From contig NZ_AP018223.1 of assembly GCF_002368035.1 (NCBI RefSeq), positions 145,072-209,071 on the forward strand: a DNA stretch of 64,000 nt, read 5' to 3'. This DNA comes from Nostoc linckia NIES-25 (GTDB lineage: Bacteria; Cyanobacteriota; Cyanobacteriia; Cyanobacteriales; Nostocaceae). Made by a program: the position numbers and the translations under genes. Position 1 is the stretch's first letter, and each line of letters opens with the position of its first letter. The notes under the pieces are model-generated. The model was not told the origin of the DNA, did not search any database, and worked only from the letters and a program-made list of their open reading frames with translations. Shown here in pieces: positions 53,546-62,854 of this stretch.

Positions 53546-54898
53546 TCACGGCTCTTGAACTCGTGCTTTAATTCCTCTTGATTCTAGTAATCGCATATGT
53601 CTTTCTACTTGCTCTTTAGTCTTAAAAGCACCTAGAAAAACCAATTGTTTATTAGGTGATAAATAAGCATCGGGAATTATTTCCCGTGCCGAAGCTAAAG
53701 CACGACCTTGATTGTCTACCACTACGTGGTAAAACCCATCTGTAGATGGTTTGATTTCTGCATTTGGCCCAGGTGAGGTTTTTGGCTTTGGAGTCGGGGA
53801 CAAATTCGTAAGAGGTAAGGATCTTGCCGTCGGTACAGGTGCTATGGCAATGGGATTTGTTGGTTTTAGGGGCGCGATCGGCTCAGGCAATGCGGCTTGA
53901 GGATTTGTCGGTGGAACAACTGGATTCGTTACAACTGGAGGCGTTGTTTGGGCTTTGGGTTTTAAGCCAACTACATCATTGGGGTCTCTTACTTCAGGAA
54001 ACTCTTCCGTAGCCAGATTAGGGTACTTAGGTATAGGTGTGCTTGGTGGCTGGATCTGAGATTGGGCATTGACATTACTTGCAACTTCCTCAGTATTTTC
54101 TGGTGCGGTAGGCGAGTTACTATTAAACAACTTGGCTAAGTTCCACTGGGGCAAACTTTTAGGATTGAAAATTACATAACCCAAAGTCAGGCTCGCCACC
54201 AATAGCAGCAACATCGAGCCGATACCCAAAGGTGATAGTAAGCTGTCACTATAATTATTGGGTTTTTTAGTTTGTGGCTGTTCTTCTGTAAGACTCCGCA
54301 ACAGTGCTTCACTAGATTCAAGATAGTCATCTGGCTGCTTGAGTCCATCATCCGGTTGCACAAGATTTTCGCCCTTAGTATCTTTTACGACTGTTGGCAC
54401 GATACTGCTAGTAAAGTTGGGCGGTGGTGGTGGAGGTTGAGTTTGTTTTTTAGCAGAATCCAACCTGGGGGGTACATTATTAAGATTACTCACTTCCTCA
54501 ATATTTACCGCCACTGGTTCTGAGTCCGCCGGAGGATTAAGGGGTGTAGATATTGGTGGTTCATCAATTTTTACTACAGATGAGACTGGAGTTACCTGAG
54601 TATTCACAGGTACTGATACAGGCAAAGGTGGCGGTACATCGATCTTAGTTTCTCCTACTGATGGTGCAGTTATACTTAATGCTGTGGAAACGGCGGTGAA
54701 CTGTTGAGGTTGACTGTTGATGTAACTCCCAACACGGTATTGATTCGAGGATGCAGAACCAGTTCGCGTGCGTCGGTATCGAGCTAACTCTCGATCTAGC
54801 GGCACCTCTAAACTCGCTAGTGCTGCTGCTAGTGCTGGCTTCAGCCCAGGTGTCTTTGGCGATTGATTACCGGAATCATTCAGGCGGTTTTCAGTCAT
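53546..54898 (-). CDS. Proline-rich single-pass membrane protein with SPOR-like C-terminus
   Basis: A 450-residue protein. The N-terminal cytosolic part is about 1-220, with Pro/Val repeats around 85-160. There is one membrane helix (LLLLVASLTLGYVIF, about 232-248), then a long Pro/Thr/Asn-rich linker. The C-terminal compact domain (about 388-450: FYHVVVDNQGRALASAREI, then LVFLGAFKTKEQVERHMRLLESRGI) has the features of a SPOR peptidoglycan-binding domain. This topology is seen in cyanobacterial septum-associated proteins. Domain assignment is by eye. Confidence 0.75.
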   Translation of the reverse strand: MTENRLNDSGNQSPKTPGLKPALAAALASLEVPLDRELARYRRTRTGSASSNQYRVGSYINSQPQQFTAVSTALSITAPSVGETKIDVPPPLPVSVPVNTQVTPVSSVVKIDEPPISTPLNPPADSEPVAVNIEEVSNLNNVPPRLDSAKKQTQPPPPPPNFTSSIVPTVVKDTKGENLVQPDDGLKQPDDYLESSEALLRSLTEEQPQTKKPNNYSDSLLSPLGIGSMLLLLVASLTLGYVIFNPKSLPQWNLAKLFNSNSPTAPENTEEVASNVNAQSQIQPPSTPIPKYPNLATEEFPEVRDPNDVVGLKPKAQTTPPVVTNPVVPPTNPQAALPEPIAPLKPTNPIAIAPVPTARSLPLTNLSPTPKPKTSPGPNAEIKPSTDGFYHVVVDNQGRALASAREIIPDAYLSPNKQLVFLGAFKTKEQVERHMRLLESRGIKARVQEP

Positions 54899-55195
54899 TA
54901 CCTCTATACCTCAAAGGTAGATTGCTGGAATTAACTTTAGACATATTTGTGCCAATATTAGCGAAAATTACTTAGAAGTGGGCATGGGGCATGGGGGAGT
55001 AAGAGACAGAGATTTACAGGCTTTATTGTGAAGGATAGTTCATGAAGGTCTATCTTGAGAATAGAAAATAGGGCACTCAGAGAAGGGATAGAAAAGTCCT
55101 AACTCCCTACTCCCCACTCCCCATGTTTTATAGCAACAGCCAAGGTGGTTAGGACATTAACAGATGATAAAACTTAGACACAACAAGGCTTTTCA

Positions 55196-55228
55196 CCCAG
55201 TCCCCAGTCCCCAGTCCCCAGTCCCTTG
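55196..55228. repeat. CCCCAGT heptamer array
   Basis: Four tandem CCCCAGT units just upstream of the DciA-like gene. A similar CTAACTC heptamer array is at 55905-55935. Confidence 0.75.
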
Positions 55229-55236
55229 CTATAACA

Positions 55237-55779
55237 ATGTCGTTCAAATCAGTTAATGATATTTTAGGTATTCTCGAAAAGCAGGCTAAATGGGAGTCAC
55301 AGCCATTTCAACAGTTGCTCAAGTGTTGGGCAGAGGTTGTCGGGCCTGTGGCTGCTGGACATACTCGACCATTGTCGATTCAGCGCGATGTGTTGTGGGT
55401 AGCAACTTCTAGTGCAGCTTGGGCGCAAAACCTGACTTTTGGCCGCGCGGCTTTGCTTTTAAAGTTGAATAAAAAGCTGTCAACGCCGTTGGTTGATATT
55501 CGCTTTTCCACTGCTGGCTGGCAGCATCCATCTGTAGAGAGAAAACAGCAACAAACAATTTTGCCCCACGACCATCCGAGTTACGTTGGCGATCGCATTA
55601 GCAGCCCTGATAATACACCCAGTATTCAAGATGCGAATGCTGCTTTTGGGCATTGGGCTAAGATTATGCAAGCGCGATCGCATGGCTTACCCCTTTGTCC
55701 GCAATGTGAATCCCCCACCCCACCAGGCGAACTTCAACGCTGGGCAGTCTGTTCTGTGTGTGCTGCTAAGCAATTTTGA
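55237..55779 (+). CDS. DciA-like (DUF721) protein with C-terminal zinc ribbon
   Basis: A 180-residue protein. The N-terminal DUF721/DciA domain (about 1-95) has ILGILEKQAKWESQPFQQLLKCWAEVVG and LWVATSSAAWAQNLTF, both typical. A linker follows, then a four-cysteine zinc ribbon near the C-terminus (CPQCESPTPPGE...CSVCAAK). DciA is the ancestral loader of the replicative helicase DnaB in bacteria lacking DnaC, which makes a role in replication initiation plausible. The ribbon is a cyanobacterial addition. Monocistronic, just behind a heptamer array. Confidence 0.85.
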   Translation: MSFKSVNDILGILEKQAKWESQPFQQLLKCWAEVVGPVAAGHTRPLSIQRDVLWVATSSAAWAQNLTFGRAALLLKLNKKLSTPLVDIRFSTAGWQHPSVERKQQQTILPHDHPSYVGDRISSPDNTPSIQDANAAFGHWAKIMQARSHGLPLCPQCESPTPPGELQRWAVCSVCAAKQF

Positions 55780-56304
55780 AGCCAGCCAATCCTAATTACT
55801 AAGCCAGAGGGAGTGTTGACTGATGACTGGGGAGATGAAGCGAAACTACGCCCACCACCCCACCATTCCAAACTCCAAACCTGTACAGACAAGGGTTAAT
55901 CTACTTCTAACTCCTAACTCCTAACTCCTAACAAGAGTTCTAATTCTTGAGAAAAAATATATTTTCCTGCTAAAATATCCCAAGTGTGATAAAAAATCAT
56001 ACTATTTATCTCTAATTATCTGTCTTAAGCCATCCTTAAGGAAGAATTTAAAAAAATCGATAAATCAAAAAGCTTAGTTTTAATCTTGATCCCTAATAAT
56101 TTTTAGCGAAAATCTATAGGTATCCACTCTAATAAACATTTAAAAATATAACAAGAATATAAAAATATTCTAAAATTTATTTTTTCATCGGGATCGCTGA
56201 AACCTAGAGCAAATAATGATTTTTTGGCTTTCCTGCGTCTTTATATATAGAAGCAAAATATAAGGGTGAAATTCAGCCATAAACGGCACTAATGATGAAC
56301 CCAA
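55780..56304. other. Intergenic spacer
   Basis: It contains the CTAACTC heptamer array (55905-55935) and then an AT-rich region. No gene seen. Confidence 0.4.
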
Positions 56305-56619
56305 ATGAAACCTATTAAATCTTTAGCATCTGCCTGTAGATATTGCCGTCATTACCAGCCAGAAGGCCGCCGTGGCGGAGTGTGTCAGCAACTGGGAGCG
56401 CCTGTTCAAGCAAGCTGGAAGGCTTGTAGTTTGGCGATCCCACCCTTTGCACCTTCTTGGGAAACTTTGGAAGATGCTTGGGGTTTGCCAGATGCAAAAC
56501 CAGTTTTAGCTTGTTCTCAATCCTTAGCCTCAGATTTAAACAATGCTGCTATTGCTCTTGTAGAGGAGACAACTATCTCTAGTTCTCAAGAGGCTAAAAC
56601 TAAAGCTGTGCTTATTTAG
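56305..56619 (+). CDS. Small cysteine-motif conserved hypothetical protein
   Basis: A 104-residue soluble protein. The N-terminal 42 residues carry four cysteines in the order CRYC...C...C (ACRYCRHYQPEGRRGGVCQQ, then ASWKAC), which looks like a small metal-binding or disulfide module. It continues with IPPFAPSWETLEDAWGLP and a low-complexity tail. I do not recognise the family. A bidirectional terminator separates it from the convergent menB. Confidence 0.7.
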   Translation: MKPIKSLASACRYCRHYQPEGRRGGVCQQLGAPVQASWKACSLAIPPFAPSWETLEDAWGLPDAKPVLACSQSLASDLNNAAIALVEETTISSSQEAKTKAVLI

Positions 56620-56707
56620 TCACTCATTATTACTGGACTAGTTCCTAGTCTACTTAAAATAAAATTTGTTTTTAAGATTTTTAGTGCTGTAAACATTGAT
56701 ATCTACC

Positions 56708-56737
56708 AAAATCGCACCCTTCAGGAAGGTGCGATTT
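56708..56737. terminator. Bidirectional terminator between the Cys-motif gene and menB
   Basis: AAAATCGCACCCTTC and GAAGGTGCGATTTT form a 14-bp stem with one bulged C, with T runs on both strands. It lies 9 bp beyond the menB stop. Confidence 0.8.
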
Positions 56738-56745
56738 TTGCAATT

Positions 56746-57579
56746 TTATGGTAACCAAGGAAAAGAGCGAAAATCTGGCGGACGTTTTTCGAGAAACGCT
56801 TTTTTGCCTTCAGACCCTTCTTCAGTCATGTAATACAGTAGAGTGGCATTGCCAGCGAGTTCTTGTAAACCAGCTTGTCCGTCACAGTCAGCGTTAAATG
56901 CTGCTTTGAGACATCGAATTGCGATCGGACTTTTTTCTAAAATCTCTTGCGCCCATTGAATACCTTCGGCTTCTAGTTGCTCGACTGGGACGATGCAATT
57001 AATTAACCCCATTTCTAAAGCTTGTTGTGCATCATATTGACGGCAGAGAAACCAAATTTCTCGTGCTTTTTTTTGACCCACAATGCGGGCTAGATAGCTG
57101 GCGCCAAAACCACCATCAAAACTGCCGACTTTCGGCCCAGTCTGCCCGAAAATGGCGTTATCTGCGGCGATAGTGAGGTCGCAAATCAAGTGTAGGACAT
57201 GTCCGCCACCGATCGCATATCCAGCTACCAAAGCAATTACTACTTTCGGCATGGAACGAATCAAGCGTTGCAAATCCAGCACATTCAACCGAGGAACGCC
57301 ACTATCGTCTACATAACCAGCATGTCCCCGCACGCTTTGGTCGCCACCAGCACAGAAAGCATATTTACCATCAGTGTGTGGCCCATATCCAGTAAAGAGG
57401 ACAACGCCAATGGTAGTATCTTCACGAGCATCACAAAAAGCATCGTAAAGTTCAAAGACAGTCTTGGGGCGGAAAGCATTGCGTTTGTGGGGGCGGTTGA
57501 TGGTGATTTTCGCAATACCATCGGTTTTTTGATACAGGATATCTTCGTAGGTTTTGGCAGTTTGCCAGTTGATTTGCAT
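56746..57579 (-). CDS. menB: 1,4-dihydroxy-2-naphthoyl-CoA synthase
   Basis: MenB closes the naphthalene ring of o-succinylbenzoyl-CoA in the phylloquinone/menaquinone pathway. It is a crotonase-fold enzyme of 277 residues, close to the family norm. Conserved segments are ITINRPHKRNAFRP, the oxyanion loop FCAGGDQSVRG, AGYAIGGGHVLH, and FGQTGPKVGSFDGGFGA, which is a MenB hallmark. The C-terminal RPPDFRSFPWLP is also typical. Another gene of the pathway, menD, lies 2.1 kb away on the same strand with unrelated genes between. Confidence 0.96.
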   Translation of the reverse strand: MQINWQTAKTYEDILYQKTDGIAKITINRPHKRNAFRPKTVFELYDAFCDAREDTTIGVVLFTGYGPHTDGKYAFCAGGDQSVRGHAGYVDDSGVPRLNVLDLQRLIRSMPKVVIALVAGYAIGGGHVLHLICDLTIAADNAIFGQTGPKVGSFDGGFGASYLARIVGQKKAREIWFLCRQYDAQQALEMGLINCIVPVEQLEAEGIQWAQEILEKSPIAIRCLKAAFNADCDGQAGLQELAGNATLLYYMTEEGSEGKKAFLEKRPPDFRSFPWLP

Positions 57580-57660
57580 TGGTATGGAGTGTGCTGTTGC
57601 TTAGAGAATTTTATCGCGGACGTAGGGAGTTGCGATACCTGCGGCGATCGCTGAGCTTGT

Positions 57661-57708
57661 CGTACCCCTACGGGGAAGCAAGCTACGCGCAGCGTCTCGT
57701 AGAGAAGT
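57661..57708. repeat. Dispersed GTACCCC...CTCGTAGAGAAG repeat
   Basis: Nearly identical to 9054-9100 inside repeat R1: a GTACCCCTA/GGGGAAGC hairpin, then CTACGCGCAGCGTCTCGTAG. It lies between menB and the divergent nuclease gene. Confidence 0.75.
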
Positions 57709-57780
57709 GTGGGCTACGCCTACGCTAAGATTAATGCCTCAAGCTTTACAATCAGGGCTGGTAATTCATTAGCGACGACA

Positions 57781-58605
57781 ATGCGACGGGACTCCATCTT
57801 CTACAAATTGTTTAAGCAATTTCCAGGGTTGCTGTTTGAGTTAGTAGACCAACCACCCCCAGAAGCAGCAAACTACCAGTTTGAATCGGTTGAGGTTAAA
57901 GAAACAGCGTTTCGGATTGATGGAGTATTTCTACCTCCCGCCAATGCAGTTTCTAAAATTGTTTTCTTTGCTGAAGTTCAGTTTCAGAAGGACGAAGATT
58001 TATATCACCGCTTCTTTAGCGAATTGTTTTTGTTTCTTTATCGCCACTCAATTCGTTACGATGACTGGTTTGGAGTGCTGATTTTTCCTTCTCGCAGTCT
58101 CGAACCGTCTAATTTAACGATTCACCGTGCTTTATTACAAAGTGGTCAAGTTAGGCGGGTTTATCTCGATGAGTTAGGGGATTTACGACAACAACCTTTG
58201 GGATTGGGTTTGATGTTGCTGACAAATGTTACTTCTGAAACTGAAGCAGTTCAAGGGGCGCGGTTTTTGCTGGAACAGGCACGGCAACAATCAGAGCAAG
58301 CGATAATTGATTTAGTGACAACGATTATTCTCTACAAGTTTTCTAACCTGAGTCGAGAGGAGATTGAAGCGATGTTGGGACTGAATTTGGAAGAACCACG
58401 GGCAATTCGCGAAGCTAAGGAAGAAGGAGAAAGAAAAATCGTTTTACGACAATTAAATCGGCGCGTGGGTAATATTCCTGATGAGCTTCTGTCGCAGATT
58501 CAAGGGTTATCAGTGGAACAGTTGGAAGCTTTAGCTGATGCTTTGTTAGATTTTTCTACTCTTGCTGATTTGGAAGGGTGGTTACAAGGTCAACCAAAAG
58601 AGTAA
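57781..58605 (+). CDS. DUF2887-type (Rpn/PD-(D/E)XK-like) nuclease with DUF4351-like tail
   Basis: A 274-residue protein of the abundant cyanobacterial DUF2887 group. The opening RRDSIFYKLFKQFPGLLFEL and the core FRIDGVFLPP...VFFAEVQFQKD fit a PD-(D/E)XK active site (D in RIDG, E and Q in EVQ). The C-terminal segment ILYKFSNLSREEIEAMLGL, then RRVGNIPDELLSQIQGLSVEQLEALADALLDF, is DUF4351-like. Relatives include the Rpn recombination-promoting nucleases and transposon-linked proteins. The ATG at 57781 fits the family start. A decayed DUF4351 fragment and an HNH gene follow. Confidence 0.82.
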   Translation: MRRDSIFYKLFKQFPGLLFELVDQPPPEAANYQFESVEVKETAFRIDGVFLPPANAVSKIVFFAEVQFQKDEDLYHRFFSELFLFLYRHSIRYDDWFGVLIFPSRSLEPSNLTIHRALLQSGQVRRVYLDELGDLRQQPLGLGLMLLTNVTSETEAVQGARFLLEQARQQSEQAIIDLVTTIILYKFSNLSREEIEAMLGLNLEEPRAIREAKEEGERKIVLRQLNRRVGNIPDELLSQIQGLSVEQLEALADALLDFSTLADLEGWLQGQPKE

Positions 58606-58609
58606 ATTT

Positions 58610-58672
58610 TATGCAGAATCCCCGAAGAACTTTTAGCCAAAATTCAGTCATTATCCCTGTACAAACGTAAAA
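58610..58672 (+). pseudogene. Remnant of a second DUF4351-like tail
   Basis: In one frame this stretch encodes RIPEELLAKIQSLSLYK, closely resembling GNIPDELLSQIQGLSVEQ at the end of the preceding gene. It is out of frame with it and too short to be a gene. It is probably left from a lost paralogue or an internal duplication. Confidence 0.5.
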
Positions 58673-58693
58673 AGATAACTCTACAGGAACTAC

Positions 58694-59434
58694 ATGGTAT
58701 TTCCATTTAAAGTTGGGCACAAGTATACCAGACGTGATGTGTATCGGATTATCGGTATATCTGAAGATACTCACGGGGGAAACTGGGACACAGGATATGC
58801 ATCTCATCGCAATGATTGGTTCATCTTCTGCAATGTAGGAACATCAGGACGAACAGGGCATGACTACGCTAATCAATGGTTTGGGAATCGATTGGAATGG
58901 TATGGAAAGACAAATTCGCAGTTGCATCACCCATCAATACAGTCCCTTTTAAGTATAAATAACAATACTTATATCTTTTGGCGGGAAGAAAATTTGCAAC
59001 CCTTTGTCTTTGCTGGAATTGGAAATGCAGAAAAAGTTGAAAATACTATTCCTGTAAAAATTGTTTGGGCTTTTGAAACAGAAATATTTCCAGATGAAAT
59101 CTGCTCAGCCACACCGCTGAATGAAGGAGCAGTATGTCAAGTATTAGTCAATGCTTATGAACGAAATCCAGTAGCACGTAAAAAGTGCATTGAATACTAC
59201 GGTACGAGTTGCTATGTATGTGACTTCAATTTCTATAAAGTATTTGGCGAAATAGGCGAAGGTTTTATTCATATTCACCACCTTCATCCACTTTCTAAGA
59301 TAGCTCAAGAATACGAAGTTGATCCTGTAAGAGATTTGCGTCCTGTGTGTCCAAATTGTCATGCCATGATTCATCGGCACTCTCCACAACTTACTATTGA
59401 ACAAGTAAAAGCGTTACTTAGAACTAATTTGTAA
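58694..59434 (+). CDS. HNH endonuclease, restriction-like
   Basis: A 246-residue protein. The N-terminal half (about 1-115: FKVGHKYTRRDVYRIIGI, NWDTGYASHRNDWFIFCNVG) resembles the substrate-recognition domain of restriction-type HNH proteins. The C-terminal McrA-like HNH domain has CYVC near 176-179, then IHIHHLHPLS (about 196-205), and CPNCHAMIH with the final His and paired cysteines. Such proteins cleave modified or foreign DNA, but a role is not proven here. No methyltransferase is adjacent, which fits a modification-dependent (type IV) enzyme. Confidence 0.82.
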   Translation: MVFPFKVGHKYTRRDVYRIIGISEDTHGGNWDTGYASHRNDWFIFCNVGTSGRTGHDYANQWFGNRLEWYGKTNSQLHHPSIQSLLSINNNTYIFWREENLQPFVFAGIGNAEKVENTIPVKIVWAFETEIFPDEICSATPLNEGAVCQVLVNAYERNPVARKKCIEYYGTSCYVCDFNFYKVFGEIGEGFIHIHHLHPLSKIAQEYEVDPVRDLRPVCPNCHAMIHRHSPQLTIEQVKALLRTNL

Positions 59435-59715
59435 ATTCAAGTAAAGTACTTGTATAATAAGGGTCTAATTAATTGTTTAACTAATTTAATTCAATACAGC
59501 ATTTGTTTGCTGCAAGCCAGATCTAGTAATGATTTGAGTCCGTTAAATTTTTATTTACGAATCATCTATTACATGATAAAGGTGTTTAAACTGCTATACC
59601 ATAAATTCTTATTTTATGATTATTAATATTAGTAGATAAATCTGTAGTAATACTCCAACTACTTCAGATAAATACTGTATTTCATCTTGCTATTTAGCAG
59701 TACATAAAGCGATAG

Positions 59716-61506
59716 TTAAATCCTAATATCCGCTGCAAACTCCTTTAGATTCTCTTGTCGCCACTTGGCATCAGCTTTGCGATTTGTCTGCAACTCTAAA
59801 ACCCGAATTCCTGTCGTTGGTAGCGGGTTTAATCTTTGCTGCAACTGTTCCCAAGAAGTAATCAATTCATGCTGCACATTATAAGTAGCGCATAACTGAG
59901 CGAAATCAATATCCTGTGGAGTGCCGAAAAATTCTTCAAATGGTGGATCAAATTTGGCAATAGGTAACATTTCAAAAATGCCGCCGCCGTTGTTATTGAT
60001 TAACACAATTGTCAGATGTCCGACAAATTTATTGCGGATTAAAAAACCATTTGTGTCATGTAACAAAGCTAAATCTCCTGTTAGCATCACACTACTTTGC
60101 TGGCGATGAGCAATTCCTAAAGCTGTGGATAATGTGCCGTCAATGCCATTTGCACCCCGGTTAAAGTGCGATCGCACTTTTAAATTATTCGGTTTCCAGA
60201 AAAATTCTACATCCCGCACAGGCATACTATTAGCAATAAACAGTGGCGTTCCCGGCGGTAGCGTTTGAGAAATTAACCACGCTGCTTTCCCTTCAAATAA
60301 TTCCTCCATATTCCCCATAGTTTGGTCAACAGCTGCCCTAACTTGCGTTTCTGCTGCACACCACTGGCGGAGATAGTCGGGGGAAGATGAGGGAGACAAG
60401 GAAGAATTTTCTACCCCCTCTCCCTTGTCTAACCAAACAGCCAGTTGTTCTACCGTCATCCGCAAATGCGTTGTCCTTCCGTGCAAAGGGTCGAGGTTTT
60501 GGTTGCTGTTGTCAATTACCCAACGTTGGGGTTGGTTTGCATCTATCCAGGTACGTAATTCTTTACTAGTAGGCATTTCTCCTATTTGAATCACCATTTT
60601 GGGTGCTAGCTGTTTGGCTAGTTGCTGATTTCGCAAAATCAGGTCATAGGTGGAAATTAAATAGGGGTTGAGTTCGGCATAATTTCTCAGTGGGGAAAGT
60701 CCCTCTGCTAAAACAGGCCATTTGAGAGTTTGGGAAAGTTGAGCGATCGCTTTACAATACTCCTGTGGTTGCTGCGGTTGGGTTACACCTGCGATAATAA
60801 TCCCGCGATCGCATTGTTTCCATTCTTTGGGAATGGGGTATGGGGCATGGGGGATGGGGCATTGTGTAATGTTTGCGATTCCTGCAAAGAAGTCTTCTGG
60901 GTGGAATTGGGACTGTAAAAAACTCAAGTCACTTCCATCAGGGACAGGTGCTAAAGGATCGCGAAAGGGAATATTCAAATGTACCGGGCCTTTTGTGGGG
61001 ATTTGCGTCATTTCCCAGCTATGAATTACCATTTGCCGCAGATAAGCTAACATTCCCATATCAGCAGAGGGTAAGGCTAACTCGGCTTGCCAATTTGGGT
61101 AGTTGCCATATAATCTCAACTGATCTATTGTTTGGCCAGAGTGACAATCTCGCAGTTCTGGAGGTCTATCGGTGGTTAACACCAACAGTGGTACGCGGCT
61201 ATATGAGGCTTCTATGACTGCTGGATAAAAATTCGCGCCTGCTGTACCAGAGGTGCAAAGAAGTACCACAGGGCGTCCGGTTGCTTTGGCTTGTCCTAAG
61301 GCGAAGAAGGCGGCGGAGCGTTCGTCAAGGACGGAAATGGCTTCAATCTCAGGTGCTTGTTGAGCAAAGGCTACTGCTAAGGGTGTGGAGCGCGAACCAG
61401 GACAAATAATAGCACAAGTCAATCCCAGCTGCTTTAGTGTCTCTGTTAAGATATAAGCCCAAAGTTGATTAACATTTTTAAAGGCGATCGGCATCAAATC
61501 AAACAT
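59716..61506 (-). CDS. menD: SEPHCHC synthase (MenD)
   Basis: MenD is a thiamine diphosphate enzyme that joins isochorismate and 2-oxoglutarate in phylloquinone synthesis. At 596 residues it is of usual length. Visible are the N-terminal CPGSRSTPLAVAFA (about 35-48), the catalytic Glu region ISVLDERSAAFFALG (about 58-72), LLCTSGTAGANFYPAVIEA, and the ThDP/Mg motif GDLALLHDTNGFL...INNNGGGIFEMLP near 475-515. The gene is alone on this strand, divergent from folB. The context adds only that menB lies nearby. Confidence 0.95.
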   Translation of the reverse strand: MFDLMPIAFKNVNQLWAYILTETLKQLGLTCAIICPGSRSTPLAVAFAQQAPEIEAISVLDERSAAFFALGQAKATGRPVVLLCTSGTAGANFYPAVIEASYSRVPLLVLTTDRPPELRDCHSGQTIDQLRLYGNYPNWQAELALPSADMGMLAYLRQMVIHSWEMTQIPTKGPVHLNIPFRDPLAPVPDGSDLSFLQSQFHPEDFFAGIANITQCPIPHAPYPIPKEWKQCDRGIIIAGVTQPQQPQEYCKAIAQLSQTLKWPVLAEGLSPLRNYAELNPYLISTYDLILRNQQLAKQLAPKMVIQIGEMPTSKELRTWIDANQPQRWVIDNSNQNLDPLHGRTTHLRMTVEQLAVWLDKGEGVENSSLSPSSSPDYLRQWCAAETQVRAAVDQTMGNMEELFEGKAAWLISQTLPPGTPLFIANSMPVRDVEFFWKPNNLKVRSHFNRGANGIDGTLSTALGIAHRQQSSVMLTGDLALLHDTNGFLIRNKFVGHLTIVLINNNGGGIFEMLPIAKFDPPFEEFFGTPQDIDFAQLCATYNVQHELITSWEQLQQRLNPLPTTGIRVLELQTNRKADAKWRQENLKEFAADIRI

Positions 61507-61797
61507 AGCTATAAAACAATCTTAAATTTTAGATTTTGTTTGGGGAAATTCAATTTAAAATCCCTCTTGGAAAGTTGGACGAGGAAAAGTTCGAGGCTCG
61601 GTTTTTGAACCTTCAAGGGTCAAAAGCAGCTTTTCCTCACCAATGCTCCCGATGGAAACCGACACTGCAAGGCGAGTTTGTTGGCAACAAAATTTCCAGA
61701 CAGACTAGCTTGACGCCACTTGATTCAACTTTGGGAAGGATGGCAATGTAGTGACTACACTTTCTACACAATGCACACAATTTGCTCTCAAACTTTT
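61507..61797. other. Spacer between menD and folB
   Basis: A divergent promoter region of about 290 bp. A 71-codon frame (61536-61751) has no recognisable features. Confidence 0.4.
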
Positions 61798-62166
61798 ATG
61801 GACTGCATTTATTTAACAGGAATTCGCGGCTATGGCTACACTGGGTATCTGCCAGAAGAACAGGTGCTAGGACAATGGTTTGAGGTTGATGTGAGGTTAT
61901 GGTTGGATATCTCCGCAGCGGCTAAGACTGACGCGATCGAAGACACTATAGATTATCGCAGCGTCATTAGCTTAGTACAACATCTGGTCAAAACTTCTAA
62001 GTTCGTTTTGGTGGAGAAGCTGGTAACGGTGATTGCAGATTCTATCCTCCAACAGTACGATCGCATCACACAAGTCCAAGTCACTCTCAGCAAACCTAGC
62101 GCCCCAATTCCAGATTTTGGTGGCAAAATCAGCATTGAACTGACTAAAAGTAAGTCCGAGCTCTAA
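61798..62166 (+). CDS. folB: Dihydroneopterin aldolase
   Basis: A 122-residue enzyme of folate synthesis that cleaves 7,8-dihydroneopterin to 6-hydroxymethyl-dihydropterin and glycolaldehyde. The family signature IRGYGYTGYLPEEQ...LGQWFEVDV (about 9-32) is present, with the catalytic-site Lys in LVEKLV near residue 74 and SKPSAPIPDFGGKISIE at the end. The open frame extends further 5' to 61720, but the ATG at 61798 (MDCIYLTGIRG) gives the normal length. Transcribed away from menD. Confidence 0.9.
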   Translation: MDCIYLTGIRGYGYTGYLPEEQVLGQWFEVDVRLWLDISAAAKTDAIEDTIDYRSVISLVQHLVKTSKFVLVEKLVTVIADSILQQYDRITQVQVTLSKPSAPIPDFGGKISIELTKSKSEL

Positions 62167-62854
62167 AATACAAAGCGTGCTTTAGACGACACTTATAAAT
62201 TAGCAAAAACACGGATTGAACTGGAGTGTGGAAATATCTGACTAACAGAATTTTTCCTGCCATTTATCGTAACATCAAGGGTTTAAGACCCCAACCATTA
62301 CACGTAGTATCAGTTGAGTTGGGGTTTAAATCCCCAACTCCAACTGTCTTTAATTTTGAATTTTGAATTTTGAATTGTTAATCTCCTTGTGCCTTCACTC
62401 GTTCTCAAAAACCTAAAGCCTTAAATAACCAAGTTTTAGATTATTCATGCCCTTCTTCTGCTTCCTGTCTCCTTAAAAGTTTTTCTCTCAAAACCCACTT
62501 CAAAAGCAGGAAAGGAAAGATTAGTATGCTGTGAATTTAGCAAGTTTTATTCTTGATTAGTTTTTCGATAAATACTATACTGAATGATTTTACTTTTTAT
62601 CAAGATAATTATTGTATGTTGCTAAAGATCGATTTTTGATTGCTCATAATTTATCTCAGATATTAATAGCTTGATATTAGCTGTATCTCATCGTCAAACT
62701 AGCTTCAGAAAACACAGATATTATCAAATGTAAATAACCTGCTGTTTGCTATTTAGCAAGGTATTGAGAGATTGTTTATGATAAGATTATCGAATTTTAG
62801 ATCGAGTTGATAGTAACAACGAAATCTCAACCTTAGCAAACAGGCTATCGTAAC
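62167..62854. other. 690-bp intergenic region
   Basis: It contains an inverted repeat GGTTTAAGACCCCAAC/GTTGGGGTTTAAATCC (62280-62336) of unknown role; the rest is AT-rich. Confidence 0.45.

Noticed and set aside
61536..61751. 71-codon frame between menD and folB
   Set aside because: No recognisable domain, no ribosome site, lies in a divergent promoter region.
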